This document shows positions 34,337 through 42,546 of a DNA stretch of 64,000 nucleotides, one piece after another. The DNA comes from Salinivibrio kushneri. Lineage in GTDB: Bacteria > Pseudomonadota > Gammaproteobacteria > Enterobacterales > Vibrionaceae. Numbering within the stretch: position 1 is the first letter of the stretch; each line of letters starts with the position of its first letter. The position numbers and the translations under genes were made by a program. The notes under the pieces were generated by a model. It was not told the origin of the DNA, did no database searches, and saw nothing but the letters and a program-made list of their open reading frames with translations. Location of the stretch: contig NZ_CP040021.1 in assembly GCF_005280275.1 (NCBI RefSeq), positions 2,195,001 through 2,259,000 of the forward strand, in the 5' to 3' direction.

Positions 34337-35602
34337 TCAATTAATAGATTCGACCTCTAACCACTCCTTCATCTTTTCTGATGTTCCCTTATCAATCACA
34401 ACATCTTTCCCTTCAAGACTAAAATTACTTGCAATATCAACCTGCTCATTAACAAAGCTACGGACCGATAAAAACTCAGTACCTAAACGCAAAAGATAGC
34501 TCTCATTTACACGGAATGCTCCTTTGAATATATCATTTTCATCATGCATAATCTGAAGAGAGAGCTCTCCATCTTCGTCCTTTAAGAAACGGGGAAAAAG
34601 TCCAGCATCTCTTATCATACTTTCTACCACTCTCATTTCTATAAAGACCACAACTTCCACTTCTCCCATTGAGAAAAGAAGCGAGTTATAAGGAGTAAAA
34701 GAAAGTAAAAAAGGATAAGATGGTAGGTGGCGCTCATCACAGACCAAATGAATTACTATAGAGCTATTACTGTGCTCTTCCATGACTTCCTTAAACTTTT
34801 CTTCCTGCCCCGAAGCAAAAGCGATATATGTTAAACCAGGCTCTGGGGACAATGTTTTAATGCCCTTCTCACGAAAAGCACCTTCAATGCATCGGTTGAT
34901 CGATTCTCTATGACTTACCTCTTTATGACACACCTCTATCCGCTTGGTTAATTCAAAACCGTGGTAGTTTTTTGCAAACCCAGAACAGAGAAAGCTGACA
35001 ACTTCCTCAAGATGTTGGAACTGTCGATCCGTTCGAGAGTTACGATTAGTCGAACTCTTTATTTCTATAGGGATGGGTTCATCTCCTCCCAGAACACAAA
35101 TATCCCCAACCCTCAAAGTATTAGTTAAATCACTCAAAACCACAGGAACCCCTAGCTCTACTCCCTTTGCCATCGAAATGTATTCTTTTTCAAATCCAGC
35201 TTTTCCTGATAAAAAACCTGGTTCTTGCTTAGGGTGGCCTTCATGACCAAGATAAAGATGCTTTAATGAGCTTTTAGTTTGATAAATAAAAGCAATACCA
35301 TCTCCCACACACCTCCAAACAAACAAAATTCTCTTATAAATAGACAACCTCTCCTTACCTTTTCTTATCATTTCCTTTAGCTCCCTCACCTTCCACTTCT
35401 CTTCTGGTGGGCGCTTTCTTCTTCTATACCTCTCTAGCCGACGAACACCCTCGCTCAAAAGTTTTATACTCCTTTCCGTCTTCTTCAACTCGCTTATTAC
35501 TTTATTCTGCAAGGGCAGAAGCAGATATACTTTCTCCCTTTGTTCTCTCAGCAAGTGTAAAGATTCTACCGCCTCCAAAAAACCTTTAACATCAAAAAAC
35601 AT
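34337..35602 (-). CDS. Unrecognised 421-aa protein with a PD-(D/E)XK-like motif
   Basis: The start at 35602 is well supported by AAGGAG five bases upstream. Residues 1-95 are helical and highly charged (RRLERYRRRKRPPEEKWKVR), probably a coiled coil. Residues ~135-205 carry a nuclease-like signature: GFEKEY, then RVGDICVLGG (Asp167) and PIPIEIKSS (Glu180-x-Lys182), followed by RTDRQFQHLEEVVSFL, a possible motif IV helix. This spacing fits PD-(D/E)XK nucleases. Residues ~205-421 show no motif I know. The gene is very AT-rich compared with the core. A defence nuclease is an inference from the motif and island location; I do not recognise the family. Confidence 0.75.
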   Translation of the reverse strand: MFFDVKGFLEAVESLHLLREQREKVYLLLPLQNKVISELKKTERSIKLLSEGVRRLERYRRRKRPPEEKWKVRELKEMIRKGKERLSIYKRILFVWRCVGDGIAFIYQTKSSLKHLYLGHEGHPKQEPGFLSGKAGFEKEYISMAKGVELGVPVVLSDLTNTLRVGDICVLGGDEPIPIEIKSSTNRNSRTDRQFQHLEEVVSFLCSGFAKNYHGFELTKRIEVCHKEVSHRESINRCIEGAFREKGIKTLSPEPGLTYIAFASGQEEKFKEVMEEHSNSSIVIHLVCDERHLPSYPFLLSFTPYNSLLFSMGEVEVVVFIEMRVVESMIRDAGLFPRFLKDEDGELSLQIMHDENDIFKGAFRVNESYLLRLGTEFLSVRSFVNEQVDIASNFSLEGKDVVIDKGTSEKMKEWLEVESIN

Positions 35603-35654
35603 ACCCTCTCCTTACAGCTGTTATTTTATAATGCTTAGCATATGATTATAGAAT

Positions 35655-36212
35655 TCAACAAATACTTTTTTGTAGTCTTTTAACCGACGACACAGAGCAC
35701 CCCAAAGCCTCGGCTGTGGCATTAATAGAGTACCCCTTTGAGCGAAGCTCATGCACCTGCTCTTTGCTTATAGTGTGAGGGCGACCCATATGCTTACCTT
35801 CTGCCTTTGCACGCTCTCTGCCTGCGTTTGAGCGCTCTAACATCTTCCTTCTTTCCATCTCTGCCACCTTGGACAGAATGGTCACCAGAAGCTCTCCTGC
35901 GTCTGTGCTGAGGTCTACCCCTAACCTTGTCACAATGACGTTCACACCGCCTCTCAGAAGCTCTCTCACGGTGTTTTGCACATCAATGCTGTCTCTCCCC
36001 AATCTATCAAGATCGACCGTCACAAGTGTGTCTCCTTCGCGCACATAGTCGAGTAGCTTCTTAAACTCTGGCCTCTTCTCAGCGCTAACTGTCCCGCTCA
36101 CTCCACAATCAGCGAACTCCTTATCTATACGGTATGTCTTATTGAGCTCTCTTCGTTGATTCTCGATTGTTTGGTCGTCAGTTGAAACACGGTAATACGC
36201 GATAACAGCCAT
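35655..36212 (-). CDS. Serine recombinase (resolvase/invertase family)
   Basis: 185 residues. The catalytic domain starts MAVIAYYRVSTDDQTIENQ with nucleophile Ser10, and has DLDRLGRDSIDV with the conserved Arg residues and the long E-helix (MERRKMLERSNAGRERAKAEG). A C-terminal Hin-type helix-turn-helix (KGYSINATAEALGCSVSSVKRL) follows. It could resolve, invert or excise DNA at sites such as the inverted repeats directly upstream (36230-36292). Same strand as its neighbours on both sides; 52 bp separates it from the gene downstream. Confidence 0.93.
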   Translation of the reverse strand: MAVIAYYRVSTDDQTIENQRRELNKTYRIDKEFADCGVSGTVSAEKRPEFKKLLDYVREGDTLVTVDLDRLGRDSIDVQNTVRELLRGGVNVIVTRLGVDLSTDAGELLVTILSKVAEMERRKMLERSNAGRERAKAEGKHMGRPHTISKEQVHELRSKGYSINATAEALGCSVSSVKRLQKSIC

Positions 36213-36612
36213 TTCTTACTCTTCATCTTGGTCTATAAGATGGGCTCATAATTTCATATAGGTCTAAAACTGTCAAACAGGACTTATAGACCACCCCGCC
36301 GTAGCTGTTTGAGGTAGGTTCAAAAGGCAACATTAAGAGACCTACTAAGGAGAATAATAAACAACCAAAGGTTCTCATTGGGGGGCGTTAGCACTCATAA
36401 AAGTATTTTCCACACCACCAATCCAGATAGTTAAATTTCTTATAGGGTGCGCGGGGGGAAATTTAAAACACTATGTATTATTAAATGCGAGAGAAAATTT
36501 TTTACGTAAAAACAAAGCAGAAAAGACGAAGAAAGACCCGTGGCTAGTTAACTTAACGCCATCAGATACCACTAGGTAGCTAATTACGGCTACCTAGGGC
36601 TAACAAAGAGCT
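36213..36612. other. Intergenic region upstream of the serine recombinase
   Basis: 400 bp without a coding frame. It holds the inverted-repeat site at 36230-36292 next to the recombinase start, a G-run (GGGGGGCG near 36380) and an A/T-rich stretch at 36430-36530. It ends with an imperfect hairpin around 36570-36598 (TAGGTAGC ... GCTACCTA), which may terminate the HsdR_N-type gene. Confidence 0.5.
36230..36292. promoter_or_regulatory. Inverted-repeat (res-like) site of the serine recombinase
   Basis: GGTCTATAAG (36230-36239) and its exact complement CTTATAGACC (36283-36292) flank a third GGTCTA at 36261-36266 and a CTGT-CAA-ACAG palindrome at 36270-36280. Its location just upstream of the recombinase gene suggests a recombination and autoregulatory site. 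Confidence 0.5.
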
Positions 36613-37695
36613 TTACTCGTACAGGTCTACCGATGCCTTTAACTCCCCTGCCAGTTGGAAAAGGTCATCAACACTGTCGATGGGAGTTTTAGTCTCTTTC
36701 TTGTTTGAGTCAAAGATTCCTACATACTTCTGTCGGCCATTAAAGTGCAACCTACACAATGGCTTACGATTATTATCATCAAGTAGAATCCCAAAGTAGC
36801 TTTGTGTGTCTCGATGAGCGACTCGCGATACATCGACTCTTTCTCTCAGAATAGCTTTGACAACATTATAACCGTCGAGCTCTTCCTCTGTGGTGACTAT
36901 CTTAGGGTTGCTACCATCAGCTTCGGCAGAGCTTTCATCCTGCTCTGGTTGTTCGTTGGCTCCTCTCGCCTCACGCTCTTCACTGCCTATGGCATACTTC
37001 AAACGAGCGTTTATGCTGTCGTTGAGGAATTGCTTCAAAGCTTTTTTCGTTATTTCAGTAAACTGTGCTTTGACCTTGGCTGTTTGCATCCCATCGTAGA
37101 CCCTAGCAGTCAAAAGCTTTACAAAGTCTTCCTCTGGATCTTGGAACTGCTCTGCTAACACCTTTTTTATTTGATTGAGATACTTCAATTCACCAGCCGC
37201 ATCGACCACGGAATCGACATCGAAAGAAGTCTTCGTCAGTTTTTTCAGCTCTGGGACTACATGCTCGTCGACCTCGGACATATCTAGAATCAAGAACGGT
37301 TTGTCATCCATTTTATTTGGCGCATCGAGGTCAGTGAAAAACTGATACTCACAACCGTTAGTCAATACAGCTATACGAGCATTGGTCACTGAAAAATATC
37401 GGTATAGTTGGCTAGAGTGTTTTGGTGAGAGCGCTTCATTCACTTTCTTACACTCGATTAAGATCTGAACATCCCCGTCTTTCATCAGAGCATAATCAAC
37501 CTTCTCTCCCTTCTTCGTGCCTGTATCAGCAGTGAACTCAGGGATAACCTCGCTGGGGTCGAAGATATCGTATCCAAGCACATTGTGAAGAAATGGCATC
37601 ACCAAAGCAGTCTTTGTCGCCTCTTCTGTTTCTATCGAGTCAGATAGCTGTCCCACCTTTTTGGACAAAGCTTGCAGTCGCTCTATAAAGTCCAT
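36613..37695 (-). CDS. Stand-alone HsdR_N-type (type I restriction R N-terminal domain) protein
   Basis: 360 residues from the ATG at 37695, preceded by AAGGAG six bases upstream. It begins MDFIERLQALSKKVGQL, then EEATKTALVMPFLHNVLGYD, the typical opening of HsdR_N proteins. Nuclease motifs are EKVDYALM (Asp67), ILIECKK (Glu81-x-Lys83) and SSQLYRYF (QxxxY). No helicase domain is attached and no hsdM/hsdS is present, so it is not a type I restriction enzyme. After a Glu-rich linker (~265-285) the C-terminal ~90 residues look like a separate small domain (RLHFNGRQKYVGIF). Such orphans are common in bacteria and phages; their function is poorly known. Located next to attR. Confidence 0.85.
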   Translation of the reverse strand: MDFIERLQALSKKVGQLSDSIETEEATKTALVMPFLHNVLGYDIFDPSEVIPEFTADTGTKKGEKVDYALMKDGDVQILIECKKVNEALSPKHSSQLYRYFSVTNARIAVLTNGCEYQFFTDLDAPNKMDDKPFLILDMSEVDEHVVPELKKLTKTSFDVDSVVDAAGELKYLNQIKKVLAEQFQDPEEDFVKLLTARVYDGMQTAKVKAQFTEITKKALKQFLNDSINARLKYAIGSEEREARGANEQPEQDESSAEADGSNPKIVTTEEELDGYNVVKAILRERVDVSRVAHRDTQSYFGILLDDNNRKPLCRLHFNGRQKYVGIFDSNKKETKTPIDSVDDLFQLAGELKASVDLYE

Positions 37696-37963
37696 TTCAC
37701 TCTCCTTATATCTGCTTAAGTGTGCTTGCAGATGCAACAGCTTTAATACATTTGCTTTTTTATTAGACCATCAACATAGCAAGCATGCTGTGATTGAAAG
37801 CCCATCTGTACTCATTACAAGACAACCAATCAGCTTAACTATTTACTCACCTACATAGCTGAGCTACAATTTAGGGAAATTCGGTATCACACGCTCGAAA
37901 GATACAAGAAATAAAACCTTTAAATCAAAAGGTTATGTGCAGCGTGCTGGGCTGGGAAATAGC

Positions 37964-37981
37964 CTCCCGCCAGCTCCACCA
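37964..37981 (+). repeat. attR core
   Basis: An exact 18-bp copy of the ssrA 3' terminus (31318-31335), marking the right end of the element. Confidence 0.85.
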
Positions 37982-37992
37982 ATTTTATATTC

Positions 37993-38017
37993 AAAGACGT
38001 CCACGGACGTCTTTTTT
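37993..38017 (+). terminator. Displaced original ssrA terminator
   Basis: AAAGACGTC pairs with GACGTCTTT around CACG, followed by a T-run. It stands 12 bp after the attR copy of the tmRNA end, exactly where the ssrA terminator would be without the element. Confidence 0.8.
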
Positions 38018-38096
38018 ATTGCCTTAAATAATGCAAAATCAATAACTTAGATTTCATTAAGGTCCATAGAGGTCCACCAACCGCTTTGATTTTTAG

Positions 38097-38142
38097 GTAC
38101 ACCGAGGTGTACACTGATAAAAATGGAGGCTGAGAGGTGTAC
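38097..38142. promoter_or_regulatory. GGTGTAC operator-like repeats before the integrase stump
   Basis: GTACACC-GA-GGTGTAC (38097-38112) is a perfect inverted repeat; a third GGTGTAC lies at 38136-38142, just before the ATG of the integrase remnant. It looks like a binding site for an integrase or excisionase-type regulator of the lost element. Confidence 0.45.
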
Positions 38143-38152
38143 CCATTATGTT

Positions 38153-38239
38153 ATGGCTAAAATCATAGCTAAGCTTACGGATAAGAAGATAAAAGCAGCA
38201 ACGCCAGAAGATAAAGAGTGCCTACTGGTTATAGGTTAA
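38153..38239 (+). pseudogene. N-terminal remnant of a P4-type integrase
   Basis: 28 codons, MAKIIAKLTDKKIKAATPED and a few more, then a stop. This matches the arm-binding N-terminus of P4-family integrases (DUF4102, consensus LTDxxIKxAKPxDK). Nothing of the catalytic part follows; the next gene starts on the other strand within 50 bp. It is unrelated in sequence to the intact integrase at 31396 and points to an older ssrA-linked island that was deleted. Confidence 0.65.
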
Positions 38240-38282
38240 GGCTGCAGACGTGAATGTCACACCTCACTGATCAATCCGCGGA

Positions 38283-39527
38283 TTAACACATAAGCTTTTG
38301 CCACTTATCTATTACCGTGGCACCAATCAAATCGCCTTGCACATTGACCGCGGTACGGAAAGTGTCGAGCGGGCGCTCAATGATCAGCAAAATGGCAATG
38401 GCTTCCAGGGGGATCCCCGCAGCCAGCAACACCAACTGCATACCCGACATCGAGCCTGACGGCATGCCCGGCGCGCCTACCGACGAAACCATCGCCATAA
38501 TGAAGATCATCACAATGCCAGTCGTCGACAGATCAATCCCGAACAGTTGTGCCAAGAACACCGCCGCAACCCCTTCAAATAATGCGGTGCCATCCATATT
38601 CATCACCGCGCCCAACGGCAAGACCATGCTCGCGGTCGACGGAGTGACCTTGAGTTCTTCTTTGGCAGCCTGCATCGAGACGGGCAGTGTCGCAGCACTG
38701 GAAGAAGTGGCAAAGGCCATCGCCAGTGGCGCGGAAATGGCACGAAATAGGCTCACAAAGCCAATACCACCAGCGACGCGTGCAATAAGTGGCAACACGA
38801 TCACCGCATGGACCATCGTGAGTCCAAACACCAAGGCGGCGAAGCTAAATAGCTGGCCAAATAGATCGTTATCGCCTTGATGGGAGAACTGGAAAACAAT
38901 CGCAAACACCGCAAACGGCGCCAGCTTGATAATCCCTGCCACCATGGTGTTAATGCCTTTATTCAGCCCACGAATGGTCTCGAATAATGGGTGCGACTCT
39001 GGCAGTGCGACAATCAGCGAAATGCCGAACAAAATGGTGAACACCACAATCGCCAAAAGGTTACCCTGAGTCACCGCGGCAAATGGATTCACCAACGCCA
39101 TATTGATAAGTTTGGTGGCAATGGCTCCGGCTCCCGCAGCCTCTTGGTTGATAAAGCTAATGCTCTCATCCACTGGCGGTGCATTGGTGAGCGGTTGCCA
39201 CTCGGGCATCATCAGCGCTGCGCCAAGACCAATAGTGATCGCGATGGTGGTGGTAAAACCGTAAAACAAAAGTGTTGCACCACCAAGGCGCTTAAGGCGA
39301 ACCACATTGCCAATATTACTGATCCCTTCCAGTAGCGAGAGCAGTACCATCACACCGACCACGGCTTTGAGTAGACCGATATAACTGACCTTGGCGAGCA
39401 TAAGCAGTGGATACCAAGTGGTCTGCTCTGCGTTTTCAATGGGGCCGAATACCGTGCCCACCAGCCAAGCTAGTGCGGCAGCCACTGCAATTTGCAATGG
39501 CAAAGAATGTCTAATGGTTTTCCACAT
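38283..39527 (-). CDS. Dicarboxylate/amino acid:cation symporter (DAACS family)
   Basis: 414 residues starting at the ATG at 39527, preceded by AGGG eight bases upstream. Multiple hydrophobic segments. DAACS hallmarks are the Ser-rich loop TSSSAATLPVS (about 280), the PLGAVMNMDGTALF motif (NMDGT, sodium and substrate site) and a late GMPSGSMSGMQLV. It imports a dicarboxylate or acidic or neutral amino acid with Na+ or H+; the substrate cannot be told from sequence. It lies just beyond the island boundary and stands alone. Confidence 0.9.
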   Translation of the reverse strand: MWKTIRHSLPLQIAVAAALAWLVGTVFGPIENAEQTTWYPLLMLAKVSYIGLLKAVVGVMVLLSLLEGISNIGNVVRLKRLGGATLLFYGFTTTIAITIGLGAALMMPEWQPLTNAPPVDESISFINQEAAGAGAIATKLINMALVNPFAAVTQGNLLAIVVFTILFGISLIVALPESHPLFETIRGLNKGINTMVAGIIKLAPFAVFAIVFQFSHQGDNDLFGQLFSFAALVFGLTMVHAVIVLPLIARVAGGIGFVSLFRAISAPLAMAFATSSSAATLPVSMQAAKEELKVTPSTASMVLPLGAVMNMDGTALFEGVAAVFLAQLFGIDLSTTGIVMIFIMAMVSSVGAPGMPSGSMSGMQLVLLAAGIPLEAIAILLIIERPLDTFRTAVNVQGDLIGATVIDKWQKLMC

Positions 39528-39729
39528 TGTCTTTTCCCTAATCACAGCGTCACAGCTGCATAATGATGATTTGTCTATTTTTTTGGCGCTAAGAAGCGAT
39601 AAAGCATACCAAGCTGTTAGACGGGGCTCATGTAAAAGTTATGAACAATCTGGAATAACTAGTAACAAAATAGTTGGTGGGGAAATTGGGCCACAGTTTT
39701 CTCTACAAGAATGGGGGGAGAGAATGACA

Positions 39730-39757
39730 AAAAAAGCCCGCCTAAAAAGGCGGGCTC
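39730..39757 (-). terminator. Terminator after the protease operon
   Basis: On the minus strand AGCCCGCC pairs with GGCGGGCT around five T/A bases, followed by seven T. It ends the protease / propeptide-like transcript. Confidence 0.85.
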
Positions 39758-39780
39758 TTATTAATAAGCGCTCATTTTAC

Positions 39781-40185
39781 TTATTGTGGACGCTGATTTT
39801 GTGGATTCAGCTCAAGATTGACAGGCGTATCCAACTCTTGATTTAACGCCTTTTCTAGCTCAGCAACATTGGTACCGGGTGTCGCTTCCAGCAACGCCAC
39901 GCCATCGAGATAGCTGACTAGGTCGAGACCATATTTTTGAGCTAGCTGGCTGGCGTTCGCCTCACTGGCTTTGACCAAAATCGAGCCTGTGACCGTTAAT
40001 GGCGCGCTTTGTGCCGAGACGGCGACTTTATCGCCAACCATCACGCCCATTTGCTCGCCACTCATATTACGCGCATTACTGTCGGTTTCGACGACGACAT
40101 AGTCTTTGCCATTTAGCTGCACCGTGCCTGCGCTGACACCAAGGCTGATACCCATGACTGCCAGGGCTATCATTAATTTTTTCAT
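39781..40185 (-). CDS. Secreted propeptide-like (I9-like) chaperone of the adjacent protease
   Basis: 134 residues from the ATG at 40185, with AGGAG eight bases upstream. A Sec signal peptide (MKKLMIALAVMGISLGVSA) is followed by a small soluble domain. ILVKASEANASQLAQKYGLD and GVALLEATPGTNVAELEKAL match the pattern of subtilase I9 propeptides (a VK-type strand, a helix with LA..YGL, then GVALL.VP.GT.V). It starts 13 bp after the protease stop. The same arrangement exists for the Aeromonas serine protease ASP and its chaperone ORF2, so I infer it folds or inhibits the protease in the periplasm. This is inference from context and motif resemblance. Confidence 0.7.
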   Translation of the reverse strand: MKKLMIALAVMGISLGVSAGTVQLNGKDYVVVETDSNARNMSGEQMGVMVGDKVAVSAQSAPLTVTGSILVKASEANASQLAQKYGLDLVSYLDGVALLEATPGTNVAELEKALNQELDTPVNLELNPQNQRPQ

Positions 40186-40198
40186 ACTTCGTCTCCTA

Positions 40199-42106
40199 TT
40201 AACCGCGGTGACCAATGACACGCAGTGACCATTGCGTCAATTTACCATCGACGCTGTTATTCGCCATCGACTTCACCTCACCCCCTAAGCTGTATTGACG
40301 CGTCTTGCCGTCCGTATCTGTGACGTAGAGTGTCCATTGACCTTGCGATGCTTCACCATTGAACTTATGGCTAAGCATCAGGTGGTCAGTAAAGCCTTCT
40401 GGGTAGGTGCTATCTAGGGTGTTCGATAGCATGCTATTGCGTGGAGACATCAGCACGCTACGGGTACCGGAAGGGGACTCGAGTTCAATCAGCAGATCTG
40501 ACATACGGCTATGCTCGATCGAAGTCCGCACTTGTACCGCCTCGATGGTGAGGTTATCAGCTACTTGCACACTGTCTGCTGTCGCAACCGACCCGGCATC
40601 CGCAATCGTTAACCCAGTTTCACCCTCTTGGTTGTGATAAGACCACGTCCAATCCGTGAATACTTGTGCAGGGAGAGACTGATAGGTCTTCGCGGCTTCG
40701 AGTGCTGCATTAACATCAATCAAACCAAAGCCATAGGTTGGGCTATACCAGCGCCCCGCGGCATTTTGCTTCCAACCTTCTAGGCCAGTCACCGTGCGCT
40801 CATCACCAAATGCCGTTTGATAGGTTAAAAGCACATCGGCATCGTCTGCATCCACGCGTGTCGCCGTCGTCGCTAATAGGTGGCGAATATCGCGCTGAGA
40901 CAGATTTGGATAAGCTGACATCATCAACGCAAATGCCCCTGAAGTATTTGGCGCGGCCGAAGACGTCCCGTTCATCACGCTGTTGAAATCACAGGTGTTG
41001 TCTATCTCTGTCCCACCGTGTAGATCGTGTGAATCATAAGGAATACGATCGTCGCGGTTGTAACCCATCGTACAGCCTGTCAAATCTGTGGTGATATGTG
41101 CCGGTTTATTGGTGCCATACTCGCCACCTGGCGCGGTCAAGAAGACGCTGCTACCCACGGAGGAATAAGATGAGCGCTCACCATCCGCATTCAACGCACT
41201 CACCGTCACATTCCAGTAATTGGCATTACTGGATGATTGGTTACTGTTTTGCCACGGTAGACCATGGTTCTCATCTACAGGACCGAAGCGCTGACGGTTA
41301 AACGAGGTACGCTTATAGCCATTACCCGCTGATTTGATAAAGACTGCGCCAAGCCCGCCAAAGGCACCCGTGCTCATTTTTTTGTATTGGGCGTTCTGGC
41401 GACCAGCATAGCTCATCGGGTCATCGCTATAGGGATAACTGCGGATGCCTGAGCCACCATAGCTTTGGTTGAATATGCGGACATCATCCGAGTAGCCTTC
41501 GCGGCCATGGCTGATCTCCCACGCATTTTGGCTTTGGTATTCGAGATAGTTATAGCCTTGCAAGTTGGCAAGCGGTGCTACCCCCATCCCACCAATACCA
41601 TTATCACGAACCGCCGCGATGATCCCCGCGACCGAGGTACCATGGGCGGTATTACGACTGCTCCAGCCCTCCGGTGTCGGGTCATCATCACGTTCCACAA
41701 AGTCATAGGACTTTCCAGCACGGACGTTAGCGGCCAGATCGGGATGGGCAATTTCTAACCCATCGTCGACGACGGCAACGTTAACGTTTTGTCCCAGCAC
41801 ATCTTGGCGATGGGCTAACCATACGTTGAGATCATTGCCTGGTTGGCCACCCTCTCGGGCAAAGGCATTTTGACCACGGTTGAGCAAATGCCACTGTTCG
41901 GCCGTAAAGGGATCATCACCGGGCAAGCAACGCTCATCGCTGGTACGACTGCCATCCATGCCGCTCGCTCCAACCAGTGATACACACGCTTGTGGCTCTG
42001 GATCGGTGGGAGGGTCGACAGGATCTGGCACTTGGGCCATCGCCCACACCCCGGAGCTGTGAAAAAGTGCGCCGATAATCAGCGCAAGAGAGCTGTGTTT
42101 GTGCAT
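40199..42106 (-). CDS. Secreted kexin-like serine protease (S8 subtilase with P domain)
   Basis: 635 residues with a signal peptide (MHKHSSLALIIGALFHSSGV) and a Pro/Asp-rich stretch. The catalytic domain has Asp114 (NVAVVDDGLEIAHPDL), His155 (NTAHGTSVAGI), oxyanion Asn262 (KSAGNG) and Ser382 (MNGTSSAAP). The C-terminal ~150 residues form a P/homoB domain (SDLLIELESPSGTRSVL, GQWTLYVTDT). There is no I9 propeptide between signal and catalytic domain; a propeptide-like protein is encoded directly downstream. This organisation matches Aeromonas ASP-type proteases. Probably exported to the periplasm and then outside the cell. Confidence 0.92.
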   Translation of the reverse strand: MHKHSSLALIIGALFHSSGVWAMAQVPDPVDPPTDPEPQACVSLVGASGMDGSRTSDERCLPGDDPFTAEQWHLLNRGQNAFAREGGQPGNDLNVWLAHRQDVLGQNVNVAVVDDGLEIAHPDLAANVRAGKSYDFVERDDDPTPEGWSSRNTAHGTSVAGIIAAVRDNGIGGMGVAPLANLQGYNYLEYQSQNAWEISHGREGYSDDVRIFNQSYGGSGIRSYPYSDDPMSYAGRQNAQYKKMSTGAFGGLGAVFIKSAGNGYKRTSFNRQRFGPVDENHGLPWQNSNQSSSNANYWNVTVSALNADGERSSYSSVGSSVFLTAPGGEYGTNKPAHITTDLTGCTMGYNRDDRIPYDSHDLHGGTEIDNTCDFNSVMNGTSSAAPNTSGAFALMMSAYPNLSQRDIRHLLATTATRVDADDADVLLTYQTAFGDERTVTGLEGWKQNAAGRWYSPTYGFGLIDVNAALEAAKTYQSLPAQVFTDWTWSYHNQEGETGLTIADAGSVATADSVQVADNLTIEAVQVRTSIEHSRMSDLLIELESPSGTRSVLMSPRNSMLSNTLDSTYPEGFTDHLMLSHKFNGEASQGQWTLYVTDTDGKTRQYSLGGEVKSMANNSVDGKLTQWSLRVIGHRG

Positions 42107-42546
42107 TTATCATTCCTTTTTACACTAACTAGACGTGTCTCAATTCTGAGAGACCCATCATTAGTAAAAAGAAAAAACCTAATGATAAACACGAAATTAA
42201 AAGAGATGTGATTTTGTGCCTAGTTTTTAAACAAAAAATATCTAAATAGCTGACCACACCCCGCAAAATTAACATTATATTCACATTAGAAAACAGATAT
42301 TGCGACGAAATAGGCAATATAGAAAACGTAATAAGGTATATTTTTTGTTTTAAGTTGGTTGTCACAGCATTATCTTAGAAATGATGTACCCAATTTTCCT
42401 CTTTTCATACGAGATAATCGGCGACTCGCCCTGACCTCCAGTCTTTTTTCACTCACGATCCCAGTATTAGTTAGCCCACCGACGAGCACGGAGAGGTTAC
42501 GTCGAACGAACTAAATCATCTATGCTAACTAAAGGTAATTAAACCA
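42107..42546. other. Divergent intergenic region, protease / cyclase
   Basis: 440 bp, strongly A/T-rich from about 42140 to 42370, with no protein-like frame. It must hold the promoters of the protease operon (leftward) and the GGDEF gene (rightward). I see no single outstanding operator. Confidence 0.5.

Larger units (their letters stand above)
31318..37981 (+). mobile_element. Integrative element inserted in the ssrA 3' end
   Basis: A ~6.65-kb element bounded by direct repeats of the ssrA 3' end. It begins with a tyrosine integrase reading away from ssrA and ends at attR, after which the original ssrA terminator is found. Contents: integrase, 1.3 kb of non-coding DNA with repeats, a PD-(D/E)XK-like protein, a serine recombinase and an HsdR_N-type protein. 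The DNA is visibly AT-richer than the flanks, especially 34.3-35.6 kb. No conjugation, capsid or replication genes are seen, so it is probably a satellite-like or defence island. Confidence 0.85.

Noticed and set aside
36613-37695. Type I restriction-modification system
   Set aside because: Only an HsdR_N-type domain is present; no helicase motor, hsdM or hsdS in the element.
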